Source: Paragordius varius
Lineage: Eukaryota; Nematomorpha
Length of the DNA: 64,000 bases
Assembly: GCA_964247055.1 (NCBI GenBank)
Contig: OZ176050.1
Span: 1,922,001 to 1,986,000 of the forward strand
Direction of reading: 5' to 3'
Below, one piece after another: positions 45,502 through 57,520 of this stretch (positions are counted from its first letter, which is position 1; the number at the start of each line of letters is the position of its first letter). A model generated the notes under the pieces. The model had not been told where the DNA came from. It was given only the letters and a program-made list of their open reading frames with translations, and did no database searches. The position numbers were made by a program, and so were the translations under genes.

Positions 45502-48500
45502 TTATAAAGTCATATCTGCAACTTGGCTTTGAGCTCCAACAGTTTGGATGTAAAAAGGACCATTTTTAACGTATGTTCGCATTTTTAGGGCTAAAGGGCC
45601 AGGAAATATTTTGTAAAAATTTTTGTAAGCAGTAAGTTTCTTGAGAATCAAATACTTTTGTTCTTTATCAATCTTGCTTAGGTGTACATCTAAACAGGAC
45701 AAAACAGGACAAAAACTATCTTTTAAAGCTAAAATATTCAAATTGAATTATAAAGATAAAAGTAAAAGATTATTATGATAAAATGCTATTTTTCCCACAT
45801 AACACTAATGATTACGATTACATATAGATATATTTTGAAAAGGGGTTTACATTCAGTTTTATTCTCTCTTTTTATTTTTGCTATTTTATTTTTTACTCTA
45901 AATAAAAATTAACTTTTTAAGAGATTATGTGCGGTAGATTGGGATTTCGGATTGGATTCTCCGGTTTCTATTGAGTCGACTATGCCATCACCCCTAAAAA
46001 TCAATTTCATTATTTTAACTCCATTTTATATTATAATAATCATCAAACGTTTAGTGATTTAGAGGGTAATAAATTGTAATATTTAGCAAAAGTATTCCAC
46101 ATTTTTCCATTTAAATTTTAATTAAATGGCTAACTTTTTGTTATTCATCACATATGGAAAATGTAAACTTTGTATTTCTAATATCAAATATGTAAGCGTT
46201 TTTTCTAAAATCTAAGAATGGTTATACTTATATAAGATGTCCATTTTATTTAAGGCATTAATTAACTTCAATATTTAAAACACATTTAAAAGAAAACTGA
46301 ATTAAACATGTAATATATTTAATATAAAATTAATTGACAAATCTAAATGCATTATATATTTGTATAAAGTTTTTCTATATATGCTATTGTTTTTAGAAAA
46401 AATATATATTGAGATATATTTATATTCTTTATCTTTTGAGGTAATTTTCTACCCTAACCCTATTTGATTTTACATTTGAATATGTCAAAAAGTATTTTAA
46501 ATGGGTCAAATTATAAAATATGCTAAAATTATAAATAATTATAAAAAAAATCCTCATCTCAAACTTATTTGTGGCCATTTTTTTCGTTGAATTTTTGTTA
46601 TATTACAAGGCCTTGGTATATTAATGTATATACCAATTCTAGATATGACATAATATGCAAACCTATATAATAGGTAAGAAAAGACAAATTTAGGTGCTTT
46701 TATCAACTCTTCAGGACCCCAGGATGCAGAAATTATGGTGGCTAATAATTCGTGAACAGCCAATCTTTCAGTTTCTTCGGGCGAAGCCAAATAATACAGA
46801 ATTCGGCTGTAAAAATTGATCGTCTCATCTTCGTTCCCCTTTTCAATTTGGATACAGTGTATATGATATACCATTATTTATTCTTAAATGTTGTAAGACT
46901 CTTTACAAAATTTCAAGGGTTTTTTAAAATCATATTTAAACTTTCCAAAACCAAAAAACATTTCGATACTACAAAAATAAATGTATATTTCTGGACAAAA
47001 TAATTTGGCAATCGAGGTTAAACAAACTAGTATTAAAAATGCTAAGTATGACCAAAAACACTTTGGCAAAATTTTAACGAGAAACGCATATCAAGATTTT
47101 AGGGTGGTAAATGTTAAGGGGTGATTTCATAATTAAACATCATATATAAAATAAAAATTAATAAATTAAACTTACGGAAGAAATCGCTATGATTTTTTTA
47201 TACAGTGAATGGGTTAAAGAGCTTATTTTCAAGTTTGTATCCTCTGATTGAACCTGAAATGTTAAGAAATTTAACATTTAAATAAAACAATATTCTAAGT
47301 TTAATAATACAATTCTAAAAATTACGAAGCAAGTTTGAATTTTATAAAATTTCATAAATTATGTTTATAACTTTAGGGTGACATCATAGATGAATCCCAA
47401 GAAATCATTATTATATAAGAAAAAAAAACGCAATTAAATGATAAACAGAAAACCGGTCTCAATTGATCGTAGATATAAAGTAAATTTTACATAATATTTT
47501 TCTCTGTATATTTTATAGTTTGCACTTTTTATTTAATATATTTGCATATATTTATACTGAACTTAAAACAAAAGAAGCATTTTAAATGAGTATTAATTAA
47601 TTGTTTAAGTATTAAGCAAACCTTTTCGAGGTCAGCATTTAACATGGATTTTATCACATTAATTGAGCGGATTTTGAGGTGATCTCCACCAATTTTCCCC
47701 ATAAAAATATTGATAATAACTACCAGTGCATTGTTAAATGAGACAGCTTTAGTAATTAATTAATTGAAAAAAAACAACAAACCAAAGTAATTTTGATCAT
47801 TGACAAGTACAAATAACTTTATTTGCATAGCAAATATATTGAAAAGAAAATCAAGGCATAATCCCACCATAAGACTTTGTTGGCCGTTCATATCAAATAA
47901 AGTTTCATAATTATTGTGTGCGATAAAGAGAAATGATTCCCGTATAACTTTGCGAAAAATTTCATGTTCATAAAAATTCAAATTGCTGAATAATATTACA
48001 GTGATAAATTTGAAAAAAGCTAAAAGAATAAGTAAAAAACAGATATACTTGGTATTATCAAATATTCGGTTTCGTCCGATATTCTTCCGTTTAAAGCATT
48101 TTCACATAAAACAATACATTTGGTGATGAAACCTTTGTCATACATATAGTTACATAAAAATTTGACATTTTCTTGATTATTAGCAGAGTAATATTCAATT
48201 TGCTCCGAAATCATTTCAAGAATTGAGGAAAACAATAATTTATCATCTGCAATCCTTGGATTGGTTAAAAGTTGTATTAATAGATCCAATATAAGTCCAT
48301 CATGAGATATTTTGGAAGTCAACAAAAGTTTTGTCAAAATTAACTTACAATTTACAAAGAAATAACTTGTATAGTATTAATCACTGTATCATTTACAGAG
48401 GTTTTGGAAAGATTAGTAATTTCATTGTAAAAATGCGTATTATCAATGTCATTAGCTATTTTTTCATATATTTGATGAGCTATTTGACTATCTTCAATAT

Positions 48501-48861
48501 TATTATGGGTCATTATTGGTAGTAAGCTGGAGAAAATTTGTGAAGATATATTTTTTTCAATATTTTGAGAGTTGACATATATTAATATCTAATATAAATT
48601 TAAATATACTGATTTTAATGTAATGTTTGCGAAATCATTGTGTTTTAAAGCGAGATTAATAAAATCCATACGCTTTGAGAATGAAAAACTACCAATTCTT
48701 TTGACAATTAAATTCAAATTATATTCATATATAGATAAGAGTTCACTAGATTTAAAATATGTTTACCTATTAATATGGATCGTCTGGAAAAAATTATTGG
48801 AAAAATTTAGACATAATTTTTCTAATCCAGTGTCAGAAATTTCAGAAAGTTTTTTGTCCAT
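45502..48861 (-). CDS. PSMD5: 26S proteasome non-ATPase regulatory subunit 5 (S5b), complete
   Basis: Chaperone that holds the PSMC1-PSMC2-PSMD2 module during assembly of the proteasome base. Ten minus-strand exons: 48767-48861, 48610-48745, 48367-48588, 48049-48343, 47876-48019, 47622-47746, 47176-47253, 46663-46838, 45914-45993, 45502-45728. Introns are 21, 21, 23, 29, 129, 368, 337, 669 and 185 nt. The spliced length is 525 residues (human 504). It is an armadillo/HEAT-like all-helical protein. Homology is spread along its length: LFSSILEMISEQIEYY, VVIINIFMGKIGGDHLKIRS, LAVHELLATIISASWGPEEL, and the diagnostic end MRTYVKNGPFYIQTVGAQSQ (human RLRTYLSEGPYYVKPV). The exon at 45914-45993 (GDGIVDSIETGESN) is an extra loop relative to human. 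The start ATG is the first in frame and gives an N terminus MDKKLSEISDTGLEKLCLNF. Confidence 0.9.
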
Positions 48862-49112
48862 GCTTTCAAAAATGTACCTTTGCAGAAAAACGTATGATGC
48901 GTCAACAACGCAAGATATCATATTATGGTTATGTTAGACTTTTTTTTACCAAACATCTAGGTTTTTGAACTAAAGATCCTACGAATAAACTCTTTCAGAA
49001 TATAATAAAACCAGAATTGTTTCTTACTTCTTGAGTGATATAATTCTCAAATTTTTTAGGCTGCTGTATCTCAGAATTTTGCACATTTGATTTTGAGGCG
49101 TAAAACATTTAA
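48862..49112. promoter_or_regulatory. 251-bp divergent intergenic region (PSMD5 / small gene)
   Basis: Lies between two divergent start codons. No motif can be singled out. Confidence 0.4.
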
Positions 49113-49471
49113 ATGAATTTGAGTCGCTTGTTTGATCCAGCTCGAAGGTCACATAACCAAAATGCTTGACCATGACTAAAGGCTAAGTAAACGACCCTTT
49201 AGCCAGACTTTAGAGCGTAATCCGCCTCAAAAAAATTGGAAAACTCGATGTACTATGCTTAGTTATAAAAATTTTAAACTTAAAGAAGGAAGATATGGAA
49301 TTAATGTATATCCTTGTAATTAAACTAAAACAATCGGATATTGGTCACCGATGGACAATTTTTTTGCAAGCACTTTCTAATACTACATCAAAATATACAG
49401 ATAGTAATATAAACGCTTTCAGATTTTTACAACAATACTCTAAAGCAGTGGTACTCACGAAAAAAATTTGA
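49113..49471 (+). CDS. Unrecognised small protein whose C-terminus now runs into a hAT transposon
   Basis: Three exons: 49113-49147, 49182-49315 and 49371 onward, with introns of 34 and 55 nt and consistent phases. The product begins MNLSRLFDPARRLSKRPFSQ and contains NPPQKNWKTRCTMLSYKNF, GRYGINVYP, SNTTSKYTDSNINAF and RFLQQYSK. The N-terminus is basic and could be a mitochondrial presequence. No family was recognised. The hAT element inserted at 49446 interrupts the last sense codon before TAA. Without it the protein would end QQYSKD (82 residues). With it the frame reads eight element-derived residues, AVVLTKKI, and stops at 49469-49471. The model rests on splice and phase agreement only. 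Confidence 0.45.
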
Positions 49472-51561
49472 CGGGCCAAATAAAATATATATTTTTTTCG
49501 AGGGCCAGAATCTTATAATGGCAAATATTCCATAGCTATTTGACACATATGCACATATTTATACTCTAAATCAGCACAATTAATTTTTTGCGGATCGCAT
49601 GTAAATCCAACAAAAACTCGTTTTGCACCATTTAGTTTAAAAAATTAAATATTTTGATAACAACATTTATTTTGATATTAACCAATAATTTTGGCAAATT
49701 TGGTTTCGCCTCATGACAAACCAATCTTAATACGTCGTCCATATGATTATCGGTTAAGCGATTTCTGTATCTATTCTTGAGATTCCTTATTTTTGAATAT
49801 GCTGTCCACGGGTAACTTGAGAAAAAACAGTTAGCATAACTTGAGCACATTTTTTATATTTTCATATTTTTTTGGCACATCTTGCCAAAACCATACATAT
49901 CTTTCTTCTCTTCGATTCTCCTTATATATAGTCTCCTAATCGGAATCATTTTTTAAAATCTACGAATTCTTCAATGATATGCCCCTGATCAAAACCGAGA
50001 TACTCAAGTTGCTTAATATTGGATATATCCATACCATGGATTTTCCACGAGTTTTAAGCATTTTTAATATTTCTTAGTTCTTCAAATCTGAATTTCATTT
50101 CATTAGATAAAAATGCTAAATGATTGTCTATTTTAAATGTTGGAAAATATAGGAGTGTTTTATTTATAAATTCTTGTTTATATATTATTAATTTCTTGAA
50201 AAGCAAATATTTGATTAGCAAATTGGGTTATTAATTTGCTCCCTTGAAAACTTGTATTACTAAGTCTATAAGTAAATGTCGCAAAGGTAGGCAAAAAACC
50301 CACCATTGGTCACTGTTAATTTCCTCGTCAAACTTTTTGTTATCTTTTATAAATAATACAATCTCATGTCTTAAAACAAAAAATCTATTTAATACTTTGC
50401 TAGGCTTAGCCATCTCACAGCGGTGTACAAAAGAATATCATCAAACTCACTGTGAATATCTTTCAGAAGGTTTAGAATTTACGGCTGCTAAATTCTCTCG
50501 TATGTGGTTAACTATATCCACAGCCGTTTCAATTGAGTGATTCATCTTTTACACGCGAAACCAAGTTTTGCTGTTGAGTAAATATTTTTCAAATTTTTGT
50601 TCAAAAGAGGGATAAATCCTCTGTTTCATAGAAGGACAGCCATCTGCGCAGATCGAAACCAATTTTCATAGATATACCATTATTAACGAAAAAAGTGCTA
50701 CCACTTTCTTTTATTAGTTGGGAATCAGTAAATGGTTTCATATTTTTTCCTAAAATATAACAAATTTCATACGAAGCTAATGTTAAAGCTTTTCCTGGGA
50801 AAAGCTATAAAAATAATAGATTTTCTTTCTGGTATAATTTCTTAATTTTTTATTTTTTTTTCGTTTCTTTCCTCATGATTTTCTGGTAAGTTATGAGAAT
50901 GATGGATTGTAAAATGTCTTTCAATATTGTATTTTTTTATAATTATATTGTCCTTGCATATAAGGCAGGTATCAACATTTTTAGAAACGACAAAGAATTT
51001 TTCTGCCCATTCCTTTTTAAAGAGCGATTTTTATCGGATAATTTACGTTTTTAGCATTAGATGTCATCCTTTAAATTTATATTTAAATATTATGTAAATT
51101 TTTGCAAAAAATAAGAATTTAATTTGAATTAAAAAATAGATACATTTAATGATGTTGATTTGAAAAATATTTTATGGGAGTTATAAAAAATGATGCAGGA
51201 TAGCAATGAAAAGAATATGTATATGCAAGTTTGGGTGAAAAGCTTGCTTAAATACAAAAAAGGAATCCAATAAAAATTTCAAAATAGAAAAAAAAATAGA
51301 ATACAGAAACAGAAGCAACGTGTGCAAAATTTTGAAATCATTTTATGCAGGGAAATTTTTCTATCAAATTGGGTAAAAAATAGAAATTACGAAATAGATC
51401 TAAAGAAAATAAATTAATATTAAAATAAGCGAAAATTCGTTTATGTGTATTTTTAAAAATTCATCAATAAAAAAAATAATTTAATCAATATGGTCATAGG
51501 GCAATTTTAAAGCACTCTTAGGGCCGCATGCGGCCCGCGGGCCGCGGTTTGAGTATCACTG
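49446..51561 (-). mobile_element. hAT transposon, decayed, 8-bp TSD ctctaaag
   Basis: 2,116 bp, same family as 4997-7420. Starts CAGTGGTACTCACG, ends GAGTATCACTG after the GC-rich GGCCCGCGGGCCGCGG. Perfect target duplication ctctaaag at 49438-49445 and 51562-51569. Minus-strand transposase remnants include RNLKNRYRNRLTDNHMDDVL (about 49790). The coding region is broken and internally deleted relative to the 2.4-kb copy. Confidence 0.9.
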
Positions 51562-51569
51562 CTCTAAAG

Positions 51570-52249
51570 ATTAAAGTATAAATATAGCATACGCATCGTT
51601 ACACAAATTTGACTTTGCCCTAAAAATAACACCCCATTAGCTTTTAGGGTAATTTCATATCCCAGAGCGATATAACTTACAAAGTATTTTAGGTGTTAAA
51701 TCGAATTCAAAAATATGCTTTCTTTAGCTTGGCGTATTTTACAAAAAAATTTAAAAAAGGTAAAATTGTAAAAAATTCTTATCCCAAACTTTTTTAGCGC
51801 CATTTTTTATCACTAATACAACAGGCAAATTAATCTATATTATGGTTAGAATATACATAAATTTACTTTTAAAAACTTTGAGACTACATTTTACCAGCAA
51901 AAACTCGATGATATTAAAGCTGTTAGTTTCGATCGTGTTTTGCAGCTGTCCCGATTTTAAAGTCTAGAATTCACAAAACTGTAGAATATAATTTTGATCT
52001 AATATATGAAATTTTGATGTTAAATTTTAACAAAATAACTTTCAAATTAGTTAATTTAGCCCTAGGATATAAGATAACCCCCTAAAGGTAAACCAGGACA
52101 AAAAAGTGAAAAGTTAATGAAGTGTAAAAATAATCATTTAAAAAATAATTGTAAATGTAGGCTTATATTAAGTGATGCAGTAATCCTTAAAATAATAATT
52201 ATGTGTGTGTTTAGAGGCTAATCGGGTAGCGACTCTTAGCTTTTTCATA
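51570..52249. other. AT-rich spacer
   Basis: No supported gene or element. The first bases are the original 3' flank of the small gene interrupted at 49446. Confidence 0.4.
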
Positions 52250-53110
52250 AATAAGTGTTTTCCATTCTAGACGATCTTGTCACTTTTAAAGTATTTAGGA
52301 GAGGGTAAGGTTACTAACTTATTTGATAATATCGAATCGCTTTTTAGGGTGGCCTTTTTTGCAAGTCCCATCGATCCACCTAGGGAAAACTGAAGGATGT
52401 GGCCCAAATATTTTATTTGCTTGTAGATTACCAGATCATAAAGTAAAAATTGCAAGTTTATATATGAATTGAAAATCTTTCCAGGCAGAAATTTTCCGGA
52501 TGCCCCACATTCGAAATGATTTGATACGAGCATTGTCAGTTGATTTACAAACCCATGACTCAGATCTGTAAATAGCAACGGGATAAACCATCACTTTTAG
52601 GATGGCTAATTTGGTTAATATTACCGAAGAGTTCCGAATTCTAAACAGATTGCTAATGGTAATACCCCTCAAGCAAACTGTGCTTATATATCGGGATCTG
52701 AAGTGGCGGATGCAATTATTTAATTACTTGCATTAATAGGTTCAGTCGATGTGGTATCTGGGCGTTGAGGATAATTAGTTTAGATTTAGATAGGTTTACC
52801 TTCAGACTTATTAAACTTGCTTCGACTGTAAGTCTATTTAAGATAAAATCATGCCCAGATGAGATTTCGTCAAAAGAACTGTATCATCAGCGTATCGGCA
52901 TACAGTAAGAAAGCCAATGCGCGCTCCAATATGTTGAGGAAATTCACAAAATTACTGTTTCTGTGTCTAAATTAAACAAGAGGGGAGAAAGGACGCATCT
53001 TTGTTTCACACCTCTGAGGATAGGGAATCAGTCGGTGGGACCGTATTGTGTTTTGATCGCAGCTGTTTGCTTAGAATGATTTTACTACTTGGAAAGACGC
53101 AAGAGAAGAT
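52250..53110 (-). mobile_element. LINE remnant of a second family (RT and C-terminal part)
   Basis: Minus strand. RT block QRCVLSPLLFNLDTETV lies at about 53000, followed by a degraded palm. C-terminal motifs VYPVAIYRSESWVCKSTDNA and RIKSFRMWGIRKIS (about 52560-52480) precede LVIYKQIKYLGHILQFSLGG (about 52430-52370). These are typical of RTE/CR1-like 'GVRQGCVLSPLLFN...' elements and differ from the LINE at 4610-8575. Multiple stops and shifts; the endonuclease is not clear. Confidence 0.75.
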
Positions 53111-53422
53111 TGATAAATAAAACAGTAATTAATTGACCCTAGAAGCTTATACACGATTGGAAAATGATCGATGGCAAAATATTTTACAACGAAACTGAGT
53201 ATAGTTTAAATAACGTATCTAGATCCCAACACCGAATCCTGGACACCTATTATATTTACTATAACTTGTGCCTCAGGATCCGATATCGGTATCTTACATA
53301 GGAAGCATTAAATCTCCTAGAACTTTATTTTACATTTCACCCAATTTCCCAAATAAGTTTACGTCTTTGCTTTTAATAATTATGAAAAAAAAAGAAAGTT
53401 GTCAATTTTTTTTATTTATCAG
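53111..53422. other. Probable LINE 5' remnant / spacer
   Basis: Continues upstream of the RT remnant on the minus strand with faint endonuclease-like composition, but no motif can be confirmed. Confidence 0.3.
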
Positions 53423-53700
53423 AGATGCATTCTATTGGAGAGATTAGAAAAATATATGAATAAATTCAGTTATAAAATTGCAGATCCCAATGTTATGAAA
53501 ATGCAACAGTCATTTCGGATTTTCATTTTAGGCATTCAACAAAGTTCTCTGGAAAAAAATAAGGAGCATTATTTGTCAACCATGAATTTAGTAGGAGTCA
53601 CGGTAGCAAAACAAGATGCTATTGTAGTCACCTGTTTGCAATTGTTATATTTATCTTTTTTCACGTTCAACTATCAAATGGGACCTATTAAAAAATAAAC
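53423..53700 (+). CDS. Unrecognised open exon, possible gene fragment
   Basis: After an acceptor (TTTATCAG, 53415-53422) an open frame encodes about 91 residues. It includes LLERLEKYMNKFSYKIADPN, VMKMQQSFRIFILGIQQSSL and MNLVGVTVAKQDAIVVTCLQ, ending at TAA (53696-53698). The composition looks protein-like rather than random. Further open stretches follow at 53701-53790 (VKRESEPDGALEFKLLKPLL) and 53750-53870 (NVLMKPLENISKNTSNTNET). They could be later exons or frame-shifted pieces. No upstream exon or start was found, because a LINE remnant precedes it. No family recognised; it may be a pseudogene. Confidence 0.35.
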
Positions 53701-53904
53701 TAAAAAAACTGTTAAGCGTGAGTCTGAACCCGATGGAGCGCTAGAATTCAAGCTGTTAAAGCCATTGTTAAGGGAAATGTTTTGATGAAGCCATTAGAAA
53801 ATATTAGTAAAAATACTTCAAATACTAATGAAACAATTAGAGAGTCATCCGTTTTAACTCAGAGTGTTTATATTATAATTTAATATTAATTTTTTTGGCC
53901 AATT

Positions 53905-54994
53905 TCTAGTTTTCTCATCCCTTCTAATAAGATTTCAAATGAAATCATTATTTTATTAAGGGGGACCGTTATGTTTGTGTCGCATAAATTTTTTTAGTGA
54001 TATGGTCAGAATTCATTTTCGTTAAATAAGATTTCATAGGGTGGAGTGAAAAAAAGAAACCCTTTAAGTGTTTCCTATGCTCACTTTTTGAAAGAAAGAG
54101 TTTCCTTATAATTTAAATGAATAAAACAACTGATTTACCCTTGAGTTTCCTAAAACAAAACACATGCCTAATAAGTTGTTTTTTCTCTTCCTGGATTTTT
54201 GTTTCCTAATTAAGTAACCGCTGAGTTTAGGCATTGATATTCGATGACAATGAAATTATTTATATAAAATACAAGATTATATTAAGATAAAAACTTGCAT
54301 TGTTGCAGATTTAAATAATTAAATTTGGGTTTAAATATGATTTTAATATAAAAACATATTTATAAATTATAAATATAAGAGATAAGGTTACGTTTAAAAA
54401 GTTAAAATAATTAAATTATGTAAAGGCATTAAAAAAAATAACAATATCGTGTGTGATAAAGAAATGTTTTAGAGAAAAAAATAAGTTTACACATGTTTGA
54501 AGGGAGTGAAAGTTGTTTTTTGCTAATTTTAGCTCTTGGTGTCATTTATATATTTTTTATATAATTTTAGGGCTTATTACATACAGTCATGTATCCTTTA
54601 TTTTATGAAAAATTTACTTTTTTCGTTAAATGATATAAATATTTGGTAAAGAATGGAAAAAACAAGAGTTCTATGGTAATTCTTATAGTTTTTTGATGAA
54701 TAGATATTGTTAATACCATAGAGCTCTTGTTTTTTCCATTCTTTACCAAATATTTATACCCATTTAACGAAAGAAAATAAATTTTTGATAGTTACATGAC
54801 TGTAAATTGCCAAAATTTATATAAAAGATATAATTAAACGCCTTCATTGCACATGTTTGAAAAAATACTTATATGAAAGTTGTTATTTATTTTTACATAA
54901 TTTAAACTTTATATAAAAAATCATAGATAAGCCCCCTGAATAACGGCGATTGGGGCATGATGCACTCCTTTGCCCCTCCTAGGTCCACCACTGA
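53905..54994. mobile_element. DNA-transposon remnant, same family as 60711-61637
   Basis: Shares GTTTGTGTCGCATA, CTTCCTGGATTTYGTTTCCTA and GAGTTTAGGCATTGATAT with 60711-61637, and ends ACCACTG. The left end is missing. It contains the palindromic MITE 54584-54802 as a nested insertion. Confidence 0.6.
54584..54802. mobile_element. 219-bp near-perfect palindromic MITE, TA TSD
   Basis: Ends CAGTCATGTA on both sides (inverted) with TA flanks. Arms of about 95 bp pair almost without gaps around a loop of roughly 30 bp near 54693. The related repeat at 60711-61637 lacks it, giving an empty site (near 61480). Transcripts would fold into a long hairpin. Confidence 0.8.
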
Positions 54995-55756
54995 ATAGGA
55001 TCGTTATTACATCCTACTTTTTAGGTTATAAGGTTTAAAAAAATGGCCGTTAAAAATCTTTTTCTTTTCAAAAAGAGAAATACGTCATAACAGGCATTTG
55101 ACTCTCATTAACATGGCACTTAATATAAGTAATAAACATTGCTCTAATCATAACACACACTAAGATTCTGATAAAAAAAGATATATATATATATATATAA
55201 TAAAATATTTTAAGTTTTGTAAGTTCTAGAATTCTTTACAATAATTATATTACAAAAAGCTTTCAATCGATTAATATATAAATTTTGCTGACAAAATATA
55301 GTAAAAACATATTAAAGTTAATTAATTCAACGAAAATTCAATGATTATTTTTCAAAATTTACATTGAAAAATATTTTTTTGTATAAATGCACATAAAAGG
55401 TTATAAAATGCATGTATATATTTGACCCAATATCATAGATATAATTGAGTTAAAAATTGGCCTTAGAACAATATATTTAAGACTTGCCGATGATAATACA
55501 CTGATGTATGCTACAGATTCAATGTTTGAAATTTTGACTAATTGGAGAAAATATTATACTGTATTGGTCTCGAGTAGATCAGTTGAATCCAAAAATTAAT
55601 GTCTTCTTGAAAAATTTTCTTACCTTATGTCAAACAACTGGAAATAGTATATAAATAAATATTGGTTTCGAATAAATTGACAGCGGATCTTACAGACGAA
55701 ATGCTCTAGGGAACAAAAATGCGATTATCAATTTGTAAGTAAATACATTTTAATCA

Positions 55757-56245
55757 CTTTATATGGTTTACATAACTAAATGGTAAAGAAATGATGAATG
55801 TAAATGCTTTTAAGATGTTTTGTTGGAGGATACTACAAAATAATTGCACATAGAATCCAAACAATTGAATATTTTGCATTTTCCTTATGATCTTCCTCAA
55901 AGCCAAGATATTTATATAAACGGTGCGCAACAGGATGTGGGGCCCTAGCCAGCAATTATTTAAATAGGCGTGGAGCAAATTGTCCTGATATGGGAAAGAC
56001 TTTATATGGTTCACATAACTAAATGGTAAAGAAATAATGAATATAAATGCTTTTAAGATGTTTTGTTGGAGGATACTACAAAATAATTGCACATAGAATC
56101 CAAACAATTTAATATTTTGCATTTTCCTTATGATCTTTCTAAAAGCCAAGATATTTTTATAAACGGTGCGCAACAGGATGTGGGGCACTAGCCAGCTATT
56201 TTAAAATATAGGCGCTGAACAAATTGTCCTGATATGGGGAAGATT
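55757..56245. repeat. Tandem duplication of a 243-bp unit
   Basis: CTTTATATGGTTYACATAAC begins units at 55757 and 56000, which are about 95% alike. The minus-strand frame stays open across both units for 144 residues only because the unit length is a multiple of three. The repeat shows no protein motif. Confidence 0.8.
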
Positions 56246-57520
56246 TAAATATGATGATTCCTTATGCTCTCATTGGGTTTCCAAAAATTTATTCAAAGCA
56301 AAATTATATCTCTATGAGGGTGAACTTTTTAGGGTGTTGAACCCTGCCTATCTGGTAAAAAGCGCTAATTAATTTGTGCCTTACCGGAAATAAGCCCTTA
56401 CTGAATCCATCATGGTCAATAGTGGCGAATTAGAAAGCGGTAGCACCGCTTTTGATGTAAGAAAGATCTAAAAAATTTAAACAAAATCTTTTATTTATAT
56501 TTTCTAAAAACTTTGGAGAAAAATTGATACAAAATTATTTCTGTAGAGTTTTTATGAAAAAATTAGCATTCTCACCCAGTTAAGGATTAATTCAAAAGTC
56601 TCGATTATAGTCGGGCATTTATAGATGATTAATTTTGAGAATAGGCCTCCAGTTGTATCGAAAAATCAATTTTTGGGGACTTGCCGTTATTTTGCACTGG
56701 GTGGGGTTTGATTGAGGGGTTAATTCAAAAAGGTGGCTAGACTATTGTCAGGGCTTTCATAGAGGATAAAAAATTGTATTTTTATATTTGAATGGGTGTA
56801 CAAGTTTGAAAGCAAATTCCCCATATTTTTATGCAAAAGAATTTTAAATAACCAGGTTAAAGATTCATTTCAAACAACAATATGTAAATAGCCATAATTC
56901 ACAAAGTAAAGATTCGACTGTATGTATTTACATATTCATATGCTTTTTTGTATTGATCACTGGGCATTGACTTGGAAGGGGCAGAAAGTGATTAAATGGC
57001 CGAACATATTTTAAATTTTCCACAATCCTAAATTCTAATATAAAAAGTTTGTCAAAAAAATGACACTAGAATCATATTAAAATATTGTTTAATGTTCCAC
57101 CAAAATTAGGAAATAAAAATAAATATAAAAAACCATAAAAGATTTTAATCCCTATTTCAACATACGCTAAAATCAAGGTAACAAATATCGTTAGACATTA
57201 TTCAAAGTCCGAAAATATAGTTCACGCTAGAAAATAAACCATATAGAAGTGCTGTTAAGATCAAATAAATTTCAAACGGATTCATGTAATAAGGTCAATA
57301 TATATTTTACCGATATTTCCAGCATATATAACTTTAATTCGAATGCCAATAACTTAGAATAGTATTCACAAAAAATTAAATTTACATTCGTCACAGAATG
57401 TCGATTTAAAAAGTATGATTTCGAGAAACATTAATCATAAATCTATGTATCAATTTATTTCAAAGATTATAATTGTTATTATTAGTAGAACTGTGTTCAA
57501 AACCATATTAAATATAATCA
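56246..57520. other. AT-rich spacer without supported genes
   Basis: No ORF with homology and no clear repeat ends. Partial degenerate repeats only. Confidence 0.4.

Noticed and set aside
48623-48937. 104-residue plus-strand ORF
   Set aside because: Antisense shadow of PSMD5 exons 1 and 2.
55754-56188. 144-residue minus-strand ORF with an internal repeat
   Set aside because: It follows from a 243-bp tandem DNA duplication whose length is a multiple of three. It shows no protein motif or splice context.
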